Assembly: GCF_000340215.1 (NCBI RefSeq) | Contig: NW_006921537.1 | Coordinates: 3,784,080 to 3,848,079, forward strand | DNA: 64,000 bases | Direction: 5' to 3' | Origin: Pseudocercospora fijiensis CIRAD86 | Taxonomy: Eukaryota; Ascomycota; Dothideomycetes; Mycosphaerellales; Mycosphaerellaceae | In this document: positions 21,543 to 32,639 of the stretch, piece by piece | Position numbering within the stretch: position 1 is the first letter of the stretch | Layout: every line of letters begins with the position of its first letter | Position numbers and translations under genes: made by a program | The notes under the pieces: model-generated | The model's input: only the letters and a program-made list of their open reading frames with translations | What the model was told of the DNA's origin: nothing | The model's database searches: none

Positions 21543-22935
21543 CTACACGCGCTCCACTTTTTCGGTGTCTACAGCTTCAACTCCATGTTGTACTGCGCCT
21601 TTATCCATAGAGGACTTCTCGTTTCCCGGGCCGTTTTCAGATGCGAATCCACCAAGTGCCACCACGTCAGTCGTCTTGAAGCTTCTTGCTGAAACCTTGG
21701 CCTGGAAAAAGGACATCGAGCTCGGCGTATGTACAGCCCTTGGGTCTAGGGCACAGTCAGTATCGAACGCGAGAGCATAAGCAGAAGAGCGAGGTAGACG
21801 TGCTCTGGTAATCTGAAAAAGCACCAAAGCGCGCACAAAGCGCAGGCACCTCCCCAAAAGAAACCCGCCTTGGCGCCCCAATTCCACGAGTCAGGGTTGA
21901 GCATGTGCGGTGTGAGGATGTTGGCGATGATTCCAGTAACGTTGTATAGATTCCTTGCAAGAACCACAGTCTTGTTGCGAAGACGGGTCGAAGGGAGCTC
22001 GGCGACGAGCGAGTAGCACACAGGGCCTACAGTCGCGTCGTATACGAAGGTGTAAATCAGCGTCATGGCTGCTATTCCCCATTGCGCGCCAGATGATTTC
22101 GAGACACCCAGGCCTCCGATTAGAATGAGGACCAGAGAAATGCCGATCAGGCCCCAGAAGTACAAGGTGCGGCGGCCGAACCAGCCCATGAGGAACCACG
22201 AGGACAGGGTACCAACGGCACCGAGAGCGTACAGGCCAAGGGACATGGAGAATGCGTGTGAAGTGTCCAGACTAGCTTGAGTGAAGAAGTAGGTCGAGAA
22301 GCCAATCATGGAGCTTGCGCCGCAGAAGGTTTGAATGGCCCAGACGAATGTTACGATTTCCGTGCGACGGAGATTCACACCCTTAAAGCAGTCCAGATAG
22401 CTGGCACCAGAGAGATGTTCCTTCTCCAGCTCATTCGTGTAACTCATCATGGATATCGTGGCATCTGGGTCGAAATCGACTTGGTTGCGGGAAGTGAGGC
22501 GCAATAGTTGCTTCTTCGCGTCTTCGTTGCGACCTTTTCGGACGAGCCACCTACCAAAATGCATTAGTGATTGAGGGAAATTGCGACTATTCTTCCCACT
22601 TATCATGGACTCTCAGGAGCCAGCGCGATGCCGATGATCAAGGGCACTGGCCAAATCCACTGAAGACCATACGGCAGCCTGAAGCCGATCTCGCCCGTTT
22701 TGCCGCTGACACCTTTCAAGACAGCTGAAGAGAGGAACTGTCCAAGCATCCAGCATAGGTTGACGTAGGTGGTGAGGTAAGGGCGAAGTGCTACGGGGCA
22801 GACCTCGGAAGCATATGTCGTGGTAAGCGTCTGGAAGGTTCCCCAAGGGAGACCGCAAAGGATCTTGGCGAGATCTACCTCCATTCAGGCGCTTCGTGGT
22901 TGAATTCGTGTGTGTGCTGCTCGTGACTTCCATTT
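21543..22935 (-). pseudogene. maltose/hexose permease (MFS sugar porter), 3' part
   Basis: C-terminal two thirds of a fungal sugar porter of the alpha-glucoside/maltose permease type. Exon from about 22930 to 22604 reads LCGLPWGTFQTLTTTYASEV.., LTTYVNLCWMLGQF, WIWPVPLIIGIALAPESPW. After a 53-bp intron (22603-22551) come WLVRKGRNEDAKKQLLRL, the central loop and TM7-12 (YNVTGIIANILTPHMLNP). A second intron (21799-21746) leads to PKGCTYAELDVLF. Three lesions are visible: the 5' part is cut off by the element at about 22936, the first intron's donor is AT instead of GT, and a +1 shift in the run at 21706-21710 moves AKVSARSFKTTD.. to the next frame. The family normally has about 500-540 residues. 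Continues at 41640-41946 and 48751-48990. Confidence 0.88.
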
Positions 22936-23571
22936 CTATACTATACTATATTAGGTTTAGCGCCATTCGAGATCTTATTCTAGCGAAGCGCCTAAAGCCA
23001 AACCGTTGCTAGCAGGTGCAGGTTGCGTTACTACTACTATATTTTATATCGAATAGGCTATATAGCTTAATAACTATTAGTCGCAGTATAGTACTTTATA
23101 GAGACGGGACCTAGATAATTTAGCGATTAAGAATATCCGCTATTTTAATAAGCTAGTCGCTTTAGAAATACTAAAGTTATTATCGATAAACGTAAATTAC
23201 TACTCTCGACTAACTCGTTTACCTACCCCTATATACTTTATAAGCAAACAAACGACGCCCTTCTACGTTAATAAAGTATAGGGGGTCTACCTTTCTAGTG
23301 CCCTCTATAACCTCTACGTGTCTATTTACTATATAATTTAGTCGTATACTCGCCTCGACTTAGTAGGGCAAACTAACCCTTTAGCTTCTAATATCTTTAA
23401 CCTATATCCTAATCTCGATAAACCTAATACGTAGTTACAAACTTTAAGTATTCTACAAGCTCCGCCGCCTATTAAAGTACGCTAAATCGATAGTCTAATT
23501 TAGACCTTACCGCCGCTAGAGAAAGCTATCTAAACTATTCGAGGCCGCTAATTAACAAGTTCGACTCGAGG

Positions 23572-23696
23572 TCTATCTAGTATCTAGCATCTAGCATCTA
23601 GTATCTAGTATCTAGCATCTAGTATCTAGTATCTAGTATCTAGTATCTAGTATCTAGTATCTAGTATCTAGTATCTAGTATCTAGTATCTAGTATA
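23572..23696. repeat. 7-bp minisatellite (AGTATCT)n
   Basis: About 17 tandem units of AGTATCT, several as AGCATCT. The C/T difference lies in a CpA/TpA context, as expected if RIP has converted most of the units. Confidence 0.9.
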
Positions 23697-25356
23697 GCTA
23701 GCGATAAAGCCCGCCGTAAGTAGCGCCTAGCCGAGAAGGCCGCGCGCTAGAAGAAGCAGTAACTCGAGCGTTAAGAACTATATTAAGTACTACTACTAGG
23801 TCGCTCCGCTATTATATACGTACGTCTAGACTTCGGTATCCCTCCGATAAAGCTACCTTAACTAAAGTCGGAATAGGCGCGGTACTTTAAGCGGCGTATC
23901 GAGAAGACTATAGATCTAGAGACATCCCTTGCGCGTATTTAAGAGTTAGTATAGTAAGTAGGCTAATTTAAGGAGACTATTTAGTACTAGGCGGAAATTA
24001 TCGAGAAGGGCTTAACGAAACTCCTCGACTTTAAGTACCCTAGTTTAGCATTCGTTCCTATACTAGCGTAGAAGATAGTAATATACGCACTTATCTATAG
24101 CTAGAATAATGTCCTATTTATTACTCGTATAGGCGAGGGAAAGAGTCTGCTATTCTAGGGCTTTATAATGCTAACTAGTATAATTACTATCTAAGTAGTG
24201 CTATTAAACCGCTTAGGCGCCGAACAAGTAGCAGCAATCGAGCGTATAGCTAGTAACACTAGTAGTCTAGTCTACTTAGTATATATCTCTACTAAAACTA
24301 AGAAAATCGACCTAGGCATATTTAAGAACATCCTTAATAGTAAGCTCTAGCATATTCTGCTTAGCCTAGAATAGGTAGTATTACCGCAATTTCTCTCGCT
24401 ACTAAACGACGGGTATATACGAGAGAAGGTCGGCCTAGTTGTTATCGATAAGGCATATCTAATCTATAACTAGGGTAAACCTTCTAGCTTCTGCGATAAA
24501 TACTCGTAGGTCGGTTAATTGCGCGATCGCTTGCATATCGATACTAGTACTCTATTAACCTCGGCTACTATAGATAAAGAGTATACTAAGTATGCGATAA
24601 AGTATACTAGTATACGTAAAGAGGGACTTAATCCGTACGAGACTAAGATTATCCGTAGCAGTATCGATCGCCCGGAAATTATATATATTATTAAGTTTAT
24701 TCCGAGGGAGTATCTAACCGATTACGATATACTATATATAGTAATCGATAATGCCGTATCCTATCCGCTAATTCCTAATAGAGAAGAGAAGGAGGTTACG
24801 AAGGGATTAGTAACACTATAGAACATACGCAAGTCCTTAGTATTTATCGATAGCTATAAGTATATCGCTAACTTCGTCGATATCGCTCGTAGCTAGTTGC
24901 TATATTTAACTAAGGACAATCCGGACTATACTAAGAGATATTAGTACGGCGCAGGTCCTAGTATTAATGTCTACCGTACTATCTCCTTCTATACTATAAA
25001 GGTACCTAAGCTAGACTAGGATAATCGGTATAATAAGTATTATAAGCTAGACTCTAACATTCGCTATATAGCAGCAACTACTACCGCTAGTATCGGTCTA
25101 GATATGCTAGACATCGCGGATATATACTAATAGAAGTTTAACATTACTCGTAATACTAGTAACCTTTAATAGCGACTTAGCCGCATTGCTCGACGACTAG
25201 CTCTCTTATACTCGGAGGGATTCTTCGATATACTATACTTCTATCGGCCTCGGGCGTTCTTCTTTGTACTATACTATACCGGAGATTATATTAAGCGAAT
25301 GCTAGAAGGCGCTAGTATGCTTTCTATTCTTCTACTAATATAGATACAGTCGTAGG

Positions 25357-25446
25357 CTAGCGATCGTAGTCGTAGTCGTAGTCGTAGTCGTAGTAGAGGT
25401 AGAGGCAGAGGCAGAGGCAGTAGTCGTAGTCGTAGTCGTAGTCGTA
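25357..25446 (+). repeat. (CGTAGT)n / (GAGGCA)n tract inside the helicase relic
   Basis: CGTAGT hexamers, then AGAGGC hexamers, then CGTAGT again. In the plus reading frame they encode an Arg/Ser-rich stretch of the original protein. Confidence 0.8.
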
Positions 25447-26404
25447 TACGCGCTGCCGGACCTAGCAGACTGCGATAAGAGCTTCCTAGCGAGGATATCG
25501 GCGGCGCGAGTAATTAGGATAATATATATAGCGATACTAAGACAGATACTAGAGATAATGCGCCCCGTTGTAAAGGCAAATCTAAGGAGAGCAATACTTA
25601 GAATACGTCTAAGTTAGAGAGCCGAAAGAAGATTCCAAAGATCTTCTTAGGTGCCCTAAACGATTACCTTAAGATCCCTAGTCGCTACTTTCGCGTAGTA
25701 ATAAACGAGCACTACGGAGAGCATTTAACTTAGTTTCTATACCTACTAGGCTAGCTAGATCTAAAGGACTATTGTAATATCTATAATACTAACCTAATAG
25801 CCGAGCTGCCCGGGCTACCGGTAAAGCGTATTAAGCCGGTTAATCTACTAGGCAAAGGCACGAGACCTAGCTGTATACTTAAATACATTAAGAAGTAGTG
25901 CTCGGAGAAGGTCGATACCCTATACCCGCGTAAGAACCGCTTGTTCCGTATACTAGCTAGTATATATATAAAGGACAGACTAATATAGTCTGTATCGGAG
26001 GTCTTCCTACTTACTCGGTTATACGATGCCTAGGAGGATCTGAATCTTAGCACAGATAGGCTATTATAGGTCGCACTAGAACTAAATAATTAGTAATATA
26101 AGGATAACCTCGAAGAATTGCTAGCTATTATTATTAGTATTACTAAGCAGGTATATACTAATTAGGAAGCATATAAATCCGAACAGAAGGCGAAAGAGGA
26201 GGCTATAAAGAAGGCTAAGGAAGATATAGCGGCTGCTATTACAGAGCATTATAACTAGACTATAGGAGGTAAAGGTAGCTCGTCCGAACTACGGCTAGTA
26301 GCACCTAGGACCCGAGAGGAAATAGAGGCAGACCTACGCGACCTAAACTAGTCCCTAAGACGCTCTGCCTTTACGAACACTATCCGCTAGTCTAGTATAT
26401 AAAA

Positions 26405-26467
26405 CAGTCTTGCTTAGTAGGCTTAGCAGGCTTAGCAGGCTTAGCAGGCTTAGTAGGCTTAGTAGAC
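26405..26467 (+). repeat. 9-bp repeat, unit CAGGCTTAG
   Basis: About seven units, some as TAGGCTTAG. In the helicase frame they would have encoded Gln/Ala; the CAG to TAG changes are direct RIP footprints that make stops. Confidence 0.8.
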
Positions 26468-26854
26468 GACTGCTACCGCGGCACTATCTAACCCTCTATC
26501 TAATAGCAACGATGCTGCTAGTCCTTCTAATAGTAACGCACTACCCGCTAGGAAGCGTCGTCGTTATAGTGCTTAACTAGACCCTAGCTAAGCCTAATCT
26601 GCTTCTTCTTCTGCTTCTACTAATCCGGCCGTCGACAAGGAGTACGATATTACCGTAGAAGAAGCAACTAAGTAGTTAATACAAGCTTATATTAGTCGTC
26701 GTAGTAGTCGCAATATTCGTATTACTTAGGCTACTAAGGGTCTATATAGCGAGGGCGCGCGTACGAGGAGCTTAAGTATAGCGAGCAGCCGTAGTAGTAG
26801 AGTTAACGACGATATCCTGTCCTAGTATCTGCCGAGTAGGTAGTAGAGATTGGC

Positions 26855-27000
26855 GCTAGCATTAGAATTAGCGCTAGAATTAGCACTAGCACTAGAGATA
26901 GCGCTGCAATTAGCGGTGAAATAGCACTAGAATTAGCACTAGAATTAGCACTAGAATTAGCGCTAGAGATAGCACTAGAATTAGCGCTAGAATTAGCATT
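26855..27000. repeat. 12-bp minisatellite (GCACTAGAATTA-like)
   Basis: About ten units of GC(A/G)CTAGAATTA with GAGATA variants. A short second block with the same flank (GCATTTAATAAGGTCCTTCC) occurs at about 27505-27560, which points to a local duplication. Confidence 0.8.
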
Positions 27001-27089
27001 TAATAAGGTCCTTCCTTACTACCCTTCTATTATATCCTTATAAGCTCGCTAAGTCCTTGTCCTATCCCCGGAAAAGTAAGCCGTAATAC

Positions 27090-27500
27090 TACGCTCGATC
27101 GCGTTGCTTCTACGAGTGTAGGCCTAGTTAAGCTGCTTCTACAAGAGCTAGCCTAGTTTAGCTACTTCTACGAGAGTAGGCGTATAATGCCTAGTTTAGC
27201 TGCTTCTACGAGAGCTAGCCTAGTTTAGCTGCTTCTGCGAGAGCTAGCGTGTAGTAGTGCCTAGTTTAGCTGCTTCTACGAGAGCTAGCGTATAATGCCT
27301 AGTTTAGCTACTTCTGCGAGAGCTAGCCTAGTTTAGCTGCTTCTACGAGAGCTAGCGTATAGTAATGCCTAGTTTAGCTGCTTCTACGAGAGCTAGCGTA
27401 TAGTAGTGCCTAGTTTAGCTGCTTCTGCGAGAGCTAGCGTATAATGCCTAGTTAAGTTGCTTCTATAAGAGCTAGCGTATAATATATAATGCCTAGTTAA
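27090..27500. repeat. minisatellite, unit about 38-45 bp
   Basis: Roughly ten tandem units built on CCTAGTTTAGCTGCTTCTAC and GAGAGCTAGCGTATAATG, with 2-8 bp length differences between copies. No coding sense seen. Confidence 0.85.
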
Positions 27501-27999
27501 GCTAGAATTAGCAATAGGGATAGTACTAGAATTAGCATTTAATAAGGTCCTTCCTAACTACCCTTCTATTATATCCTTGTAAGCTCGCTAAGCAGGCTCT
27601 TCTATCGTGTCCTTTGCGATAAGGGTTTGTAGATAGTCGTAGGTATCGATAGTCGTAGGTATCGATAGTCGTAGGTATCGATAGTATATAAGAGCTAGGC
27701 GAGAAGCGTAAATTCGAGGCAGCGATAAGGATACCGAGTCCCGCTAAGACCCCGGATTTAGTATAGTAGAGCGCTTAATTAGTAGGATTAAACGTTATAG
27801 CTGCTTCCTTCCGCGCATTTACAATACCGACTTTACGACTTTTACGACTTTTATAATAGCACATTACTAATATAGCAAGATACGCCGATTGCGCGCATTT
27901 CTAGCAAATAGCGCTAACAAAAGTGTCTAATACGATAACGACGGCCGCCTTAGGCACTAAGAACCGCCTCCGAAACCCGAGAAGTTACTAATACTAGCG

Positions 28000-28085
28000 A
28001 GAAGTTACTAGCGAGAAGTTACTAGCGAGAAGTTACTAGCGAGAAGTTACTAGCGAGAAGTTACTAGCGAGACTAGCGAGACTAG
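28000..28085. repeat. 14-bp tandem repeat (GAGAAGTTACTAGC)n
   Basis: Six or so nearly perfect units, ending in a shorter GAGACTAGC form. Confidence 0.85.
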
Positions 28086-28879
28086 TACTATACTTATTAT
28101 ACCGCATGCTCTTATAGACACTACAATATATATAGTAAGGATAGATACGTAGGGCGATAATATATATCGAGCGCTCGTAAAAGCACCCTTCGAGAAGCTA
28201 CGATAGCCCTCTTACGTTAACGCCCTCTATTGCTTAGACTCTCCCTAGAACGATCATTCCGATAACTAGTTACTATATAAGGCAGAGAAAACGAACAGTA
28301 GCGTCCGGGGATCTAATTAACTAGCGGCACTAAGCGGCTATAGAAGCACACACTCCGAAGTATACTAGCATTATATATAGCCTATATACTACGCGTAATA
28401 CGTAATAATTAACGCATTCTATTACTAACTATAGTACGCGAGGTGTATAGGAAGGGACTTATTAAGCGAAACAATAATAGCTTATTCGCTAAAGCGACAC
28501 TTATTAGTACCTAGACAACAATAGAGTATAACCGCGCCCTTAGTATTAGAGACACTATAGAAAAGGGTTGTCGAGCGCGTTATAGTCGTATAGCAATGTT
28601 AATACGCTTACTAGAATAGAAGAGGAGGCGTACTACAGTCGGATAATAGTCTTAATACGCTCGGTTCGGATCGGTGCGCACTGCAGTCGAATAGCAGTCT
28701 TAATACGCAAAGGGCTACAGTCGTATAGCAGTAAAGACTAAGACTAAGCGCCTTCGGGCTTAAGTACACTAGAGGCCCTTACGCACTAAGGTTATTATAA
28801 CTAACAGTCCTAACGAAGGCGTTACGCCAACTTAACTAGATGCGCGTATATTATCCTATAAAGAATCCGAACGTAGGAA

Positions 28880-29140
28880 GCCTATAGCTACTACTTAAGG
28901 TATATCTTACTAAAGAGTTTTTACCGAGTTAGGCCTAGCCGCTACTTAAGGTATACCTTACTAAAGAGTTTTTACCGAGTTAGACCTATAGCAATGCTAC
29001 GAGCCTATTAACCTACTTAGTCTATTAACCTACTTAGTAGGAGAGTCGCTATTAAGCCGCTACTTAAGGTATACCTTACTAAAGAGTTTTTACCGAGTTA
29101 GACCGTTAGCCGCATTATAGGTATACCTTACTAAAGAGTT
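28880..29140. repeat. interspersed direct repeat TACCTTACTAAAGAGTTTTT
   Basis: Four copies of a segment of about 45 bp (GGTATA(T/C)CTTACTAAAG..) spaced 50-120 bp apart inside the RIP block. Confidence 0.75.
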
Positions 29141-29689
29141 TTTACCTCCGCTAATCTATCTAAGACCTCTGCAGTTTGCACTAAGACTGCGATGTTCTAA
29201 TAAAACTATACTCTTTCGGTTAAATGCGTAGTCGACGCCCGCTAAAGCTATAGTATACCTACTCGCTCGGAGAGTCGCCTTCGCAACGTCTTGCGTCGAT
29301 AAAGCCTATCGGAGACTAAAAGGACTAAACAAACTACCTACCGAGGAACCTTAACTAACTTAAGCGGTTCTATCGGTAGCAAGCCGTAGGACTAGTTAGG
29401 AGATAGTATTAATCGCTATAGAGCTACCTATATACGATAAAGAGGTATCGACACTATTACTATTAGAAGCTAATAGCTAGTATGTTACTAGGGGTATTAG
29501 TATATTAGTGTATATAGAAGAAGAAGAAGAAGAAGAAGTTAAACTAGGAAGCGTAGGTCTATATTAGCGCATCGCAGGTAAGGTTTGCCTCTACTAATAG
29601 GATTGCGCTATTTAGCTGCAATAGCAAGGCAATAATAACGGCTATATATTATCGCACTTTTAACGCAATAGCCGCCGACTGCTAGTCGA

Positions 29690-30270
29690 ATGCCTAAGGC
29701 CAGAATTGCTAGCGACTAGAGGCATTATACGCCTAGCCTAGCTAGCTATTAAGCCATTATCGTACGCCTAGCCAAACCCTTTGTAGCTAGCTATTAAGCC
29801 ATTATCGTACGCCTAGCTAAACCCTTCGTAGCTAGCTATTAAACTATTATTGTACGCCTAGCTAAACCCTTCGACTTTATAAACACCCCCGACGAGGCAC
29901 GTACTCTAGTCTACTAGGCACGCAATCTAGTCTACCGCTACTACTTCGCCGCTAGGTACGCAATCTAGTCTACTACCGACGAGTTACGCAATCTAGTCTA
30001 CCGCTACTACTTCGCCGCTAGGCGCGCACTCTAGTCTACGGAGCTATTAGCTATTAAGCAATTATCGTACGCCTAGCCTAGCTAGCTATTAAGCAATTAT
30101 CGTACGCCTAGCCTAGCTAGCTATTAAGCAATTATCGTACGCCTAGCTAAACCCTTCGTAGCTAGCTATTAAGCTATTATCGTACGCCTAGCTAAACCCT
30201 TCGTAGCTAGCTATTAAGCTATTATTATACGCCTAGCCTAGCTAGCTATTAAGGCACGCACTCTAGTCTA
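29690..30270. repeat. minisatellite array GCTAGCTATTAAGC / TATCGTACGCCTAGC
   Basis: About ten copies of a core of roughly 32-45 bp (GCTAGCTATTAAGCCATTAT + CGTACGCCTAGC, sometimes + TAAACCCTTCGTA). They are interrupted at 29895-30050 by a second repeat containing GCACTCTAGTCTAC and CCGCTACTACTTCGCCGCTA. The copies abut without unique spacers of even length, so this is not a CRISPR array. Confidence 0.8.
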
Positions 30271-30367
30271 CCGCTACTACTTCAATCTAGAGCTACTATA
30301 GGACAACGACAACATTATAGGCGTTGTTTTAGTGCTTAGACAAGAATAGTCCTTCCTTAATATATTA

Positions 30368-30430
30368 AATATTATACTCTATGCTCTATACTCCGTACTC
30401 TATACTCTATACTCTATACTCTATGCTCTG
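30368..30430. repeat. (CTCTATA)n simple repeat
   Basis: Seven or more CTCTATACT/CTCTATGCT units at the end of the minisatellite-rich part of the host element. Confidence 0.8.
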
Positions 30431-31147
30431 TTCCTTTAAAAGTTACTGCTATCCTTACTACTAAGGCTACCTATGCGTGCGAGGAGACCTATATTAGCTC
30501 CTTCTACTCTACCGTCGCTAGCGCTAGCGCTAGTGCCTATGCTAGTTAGGTCCTAGGTTTCTATACCCTCGAATAGCTAAGTAGTACTATCTGCAAGCTA
30601 AACCTATACATTATCTCGCTCTAGATTAAGTACTACATCCTTAATTAGACCGTAATTAACACTATCTAGGCGCTCTATAGTATTAGGACCCTCTAAGGCA
30701 TTAGATTCTCGTACCGTAGTACGGCCTTAAATAAAGTTCTAGTTAGTAGCGTTAAAGTTCTCGACGACTAATAGTATCTAATCTGCACCGATATTCTAGA
30801 TATCGTCCGAGAGCGTAAAATCTCCGTGCTACTACTTCGCGAACCTATCGATACGGATCTTATTAGCTCGATTAAATACGCCTGCGCTAATATCCTTATT
30901 AGTATAGTAACTAGTCCGATAGACACTAGAATTCTCCTTAAACATATCGCGGATAAGGCGAGATAACTCTCGGTTTATCGATACTCGCTTAAAGGCAGTA
31001 GCAAGTCTATAAGTCGAATTAGCAAGGCGATTATAGTCCTCGGATAGGGTATAGTTAATAAGCTTAATTATCTTATTACTACCGATAGTATAGCCCTTCT
31101 TTCTAGACTAATTAACTGTTGTAGTAGTAAGGACCGCCTTCTATAGG

Positions 31148-31343
31148 TGTGAGAAGGGTATGTTAGCAGGTAGATAAGGTAGTAGTAGGTACGAGTAGTA
31201 TTCGATAAGGATCTAGGAGGAGAGGGAGGAAGGTAGGAGAGTTGGCCTAACGCTAAGCGCCAAGCCCTGCCTAAGGCACTAAGACCCTAGCTTCACTCGG
31301 CCTAATCACATGCTAATTACGTATAGCCTCTTTGGCTCTAACA
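31148..31343 (-). repeat. 3' LTR of the Ty3/gypsy element
   Basis: 196 bp, TG..CA on the plus strand. It matches the other LTR throughout, apart from a 2-bp indel near the start and scattered G/A and C/T differences. Confidence 0.95.
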
Positions 31344-32639
31344 CACGCTTCCCTTCTAAAGGCCGCGCCCTCGTAGCCTGTCTATGTTCTACGACCTCTA
31401 CTGCCGCTAACTTAGCAAGTCTAATAAGCTGCTTAGCCCGCACTAAATTGAACACTCAACTACCTAATTATGTAACTATATCAAACCTCACCTCTAAACA
31501 ATACAATGTATAACTCTAACTGCGCTATCTCTATATATAATAAACTATAAAGTAATATATATCTACAAGAATTGAGGGCCTTCGACTAATTACAATACGA
31601 GCGCGTCTTCCCTACTGCAATAGGTAGACGTACGAGGTATTGTAGCCCTGCCTCCGCTCTAAGTGATATCGTACCGAGTTCTCTGCGTCTACTCTAAAAG
31701 ACCTAGAAATGTCCGCTCCGAGGGTTTGTCCGTTCCGAGGGTTGTTCTTATTGTTCGTAGTTTCGCTAGCCCTAATTGGCTAGGTTTAGTAGCCTTTAAG
31801 TGTCAATCTTATCTTATCTTTTTAAAAAAATACAGCTCGTCTAGTTTCTATAGGTAAAGGCTATTGTAAGTGTAGTAGTGGAGGTTCGCCTCGCTTAAAG
31901 GGTTAGATAGATCGAGGAGTAACCTATTGTCCGTAAGATCGACCCCGGCTAGCTTAGCTCTATAGTTTTGTCCTTAGTTAGTCTATTAGTCGCTCAATCT
32001 TTTAACTTAGTTAAAGTTTTGACTTAGCCTTAAGGTTTTAATCAAACCTTTAATAGGCTTAAAGCTTTAATTAAAGTTTTAATTAAAGGTGCCTTAGGCT
32101 CGTAGTATAGGTAAGGTTGTGTCTATAGGCGTAGCGATAACAGTAAGTAATGTTAACAATAGTAGCGCTAGTCGTCTTAGCGCTAACTTTACCTTCTTCA
32201 ACTAACAATAACTCGGCAATACCGTTACTAATATAGCGGTGTCCTTCCTTTCTTAAACAGTAGTATACTCCGCAACACTATTACTAATATAGCCGCGCCG
32301 GCCGCGCCGTCGTTATTATTACTATCGCTATTTACGCGCGCGCCGTCCTCGCAGATCGCCTAGGCCTTAAAGCCTCGATAGAATAAAGGAACAAGAGGGG
32401 GACCTATAGGGCGCGTTAGTAGAGAGGTAGTTTCCTAGAAGAGCAGCGAATAGTTAACGCGTTATAGCGCGCTTGTTAACACTCAGTGCGCGTTCACCCT
32501 AGTGGTATAGTCTTATTGTCCTTTGTTGCTAACAATTGCTTGCCTCTAATTAGTTAGCTAATAGTACCCCGGGGGTGGCATTGTTCCTAGGCTTAGTAGT
32601 AACATTATAGGCATTATAAGCTCTTGGCCTTCTTTGTGT

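Larger units (their letters stand above)
23900..26850 (+). pseudogene. RecQ-like helicase relic of a mobile or telomere-linked element
   Basis: A superfamily-2 helicase in the RecQ style, cut by many TAG/TAA codons. Walker A appears as GEGKS at 24132-24146. The DEAH box is at 24447-24458 but now reads DKAY: both changes (GAG to AAG after T; CAT to TAT) are RIP-type. The segment LRDRLHIDTSTLLTSATIDK at about 24517-24580 is motif III (SAT) and is the longest intact frame. Helicase C-terminal sequence follows to about 25.3 kb. Then come an Arg/Ser repeat tract, a segment with Cys-x2-Cys-like spacing, and a Gln/Ala repeat. Subtelomeric RecQ helicases of fungi and helicase-bearing DNA transposons are both possible sources. 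No function is possible with these stops. Confidence 0.7.

Noticed and set aside
23572..23696. Interstitial telomere repeat
   Set aside because: The AGTATCT unit is not TTAGGG or a simple variant of it.
29690..30270. CRISPR-like repeated units
   Set aside because: Units abut or vary in length without regular unique spacers, and the context is a eukaryotic transposon.
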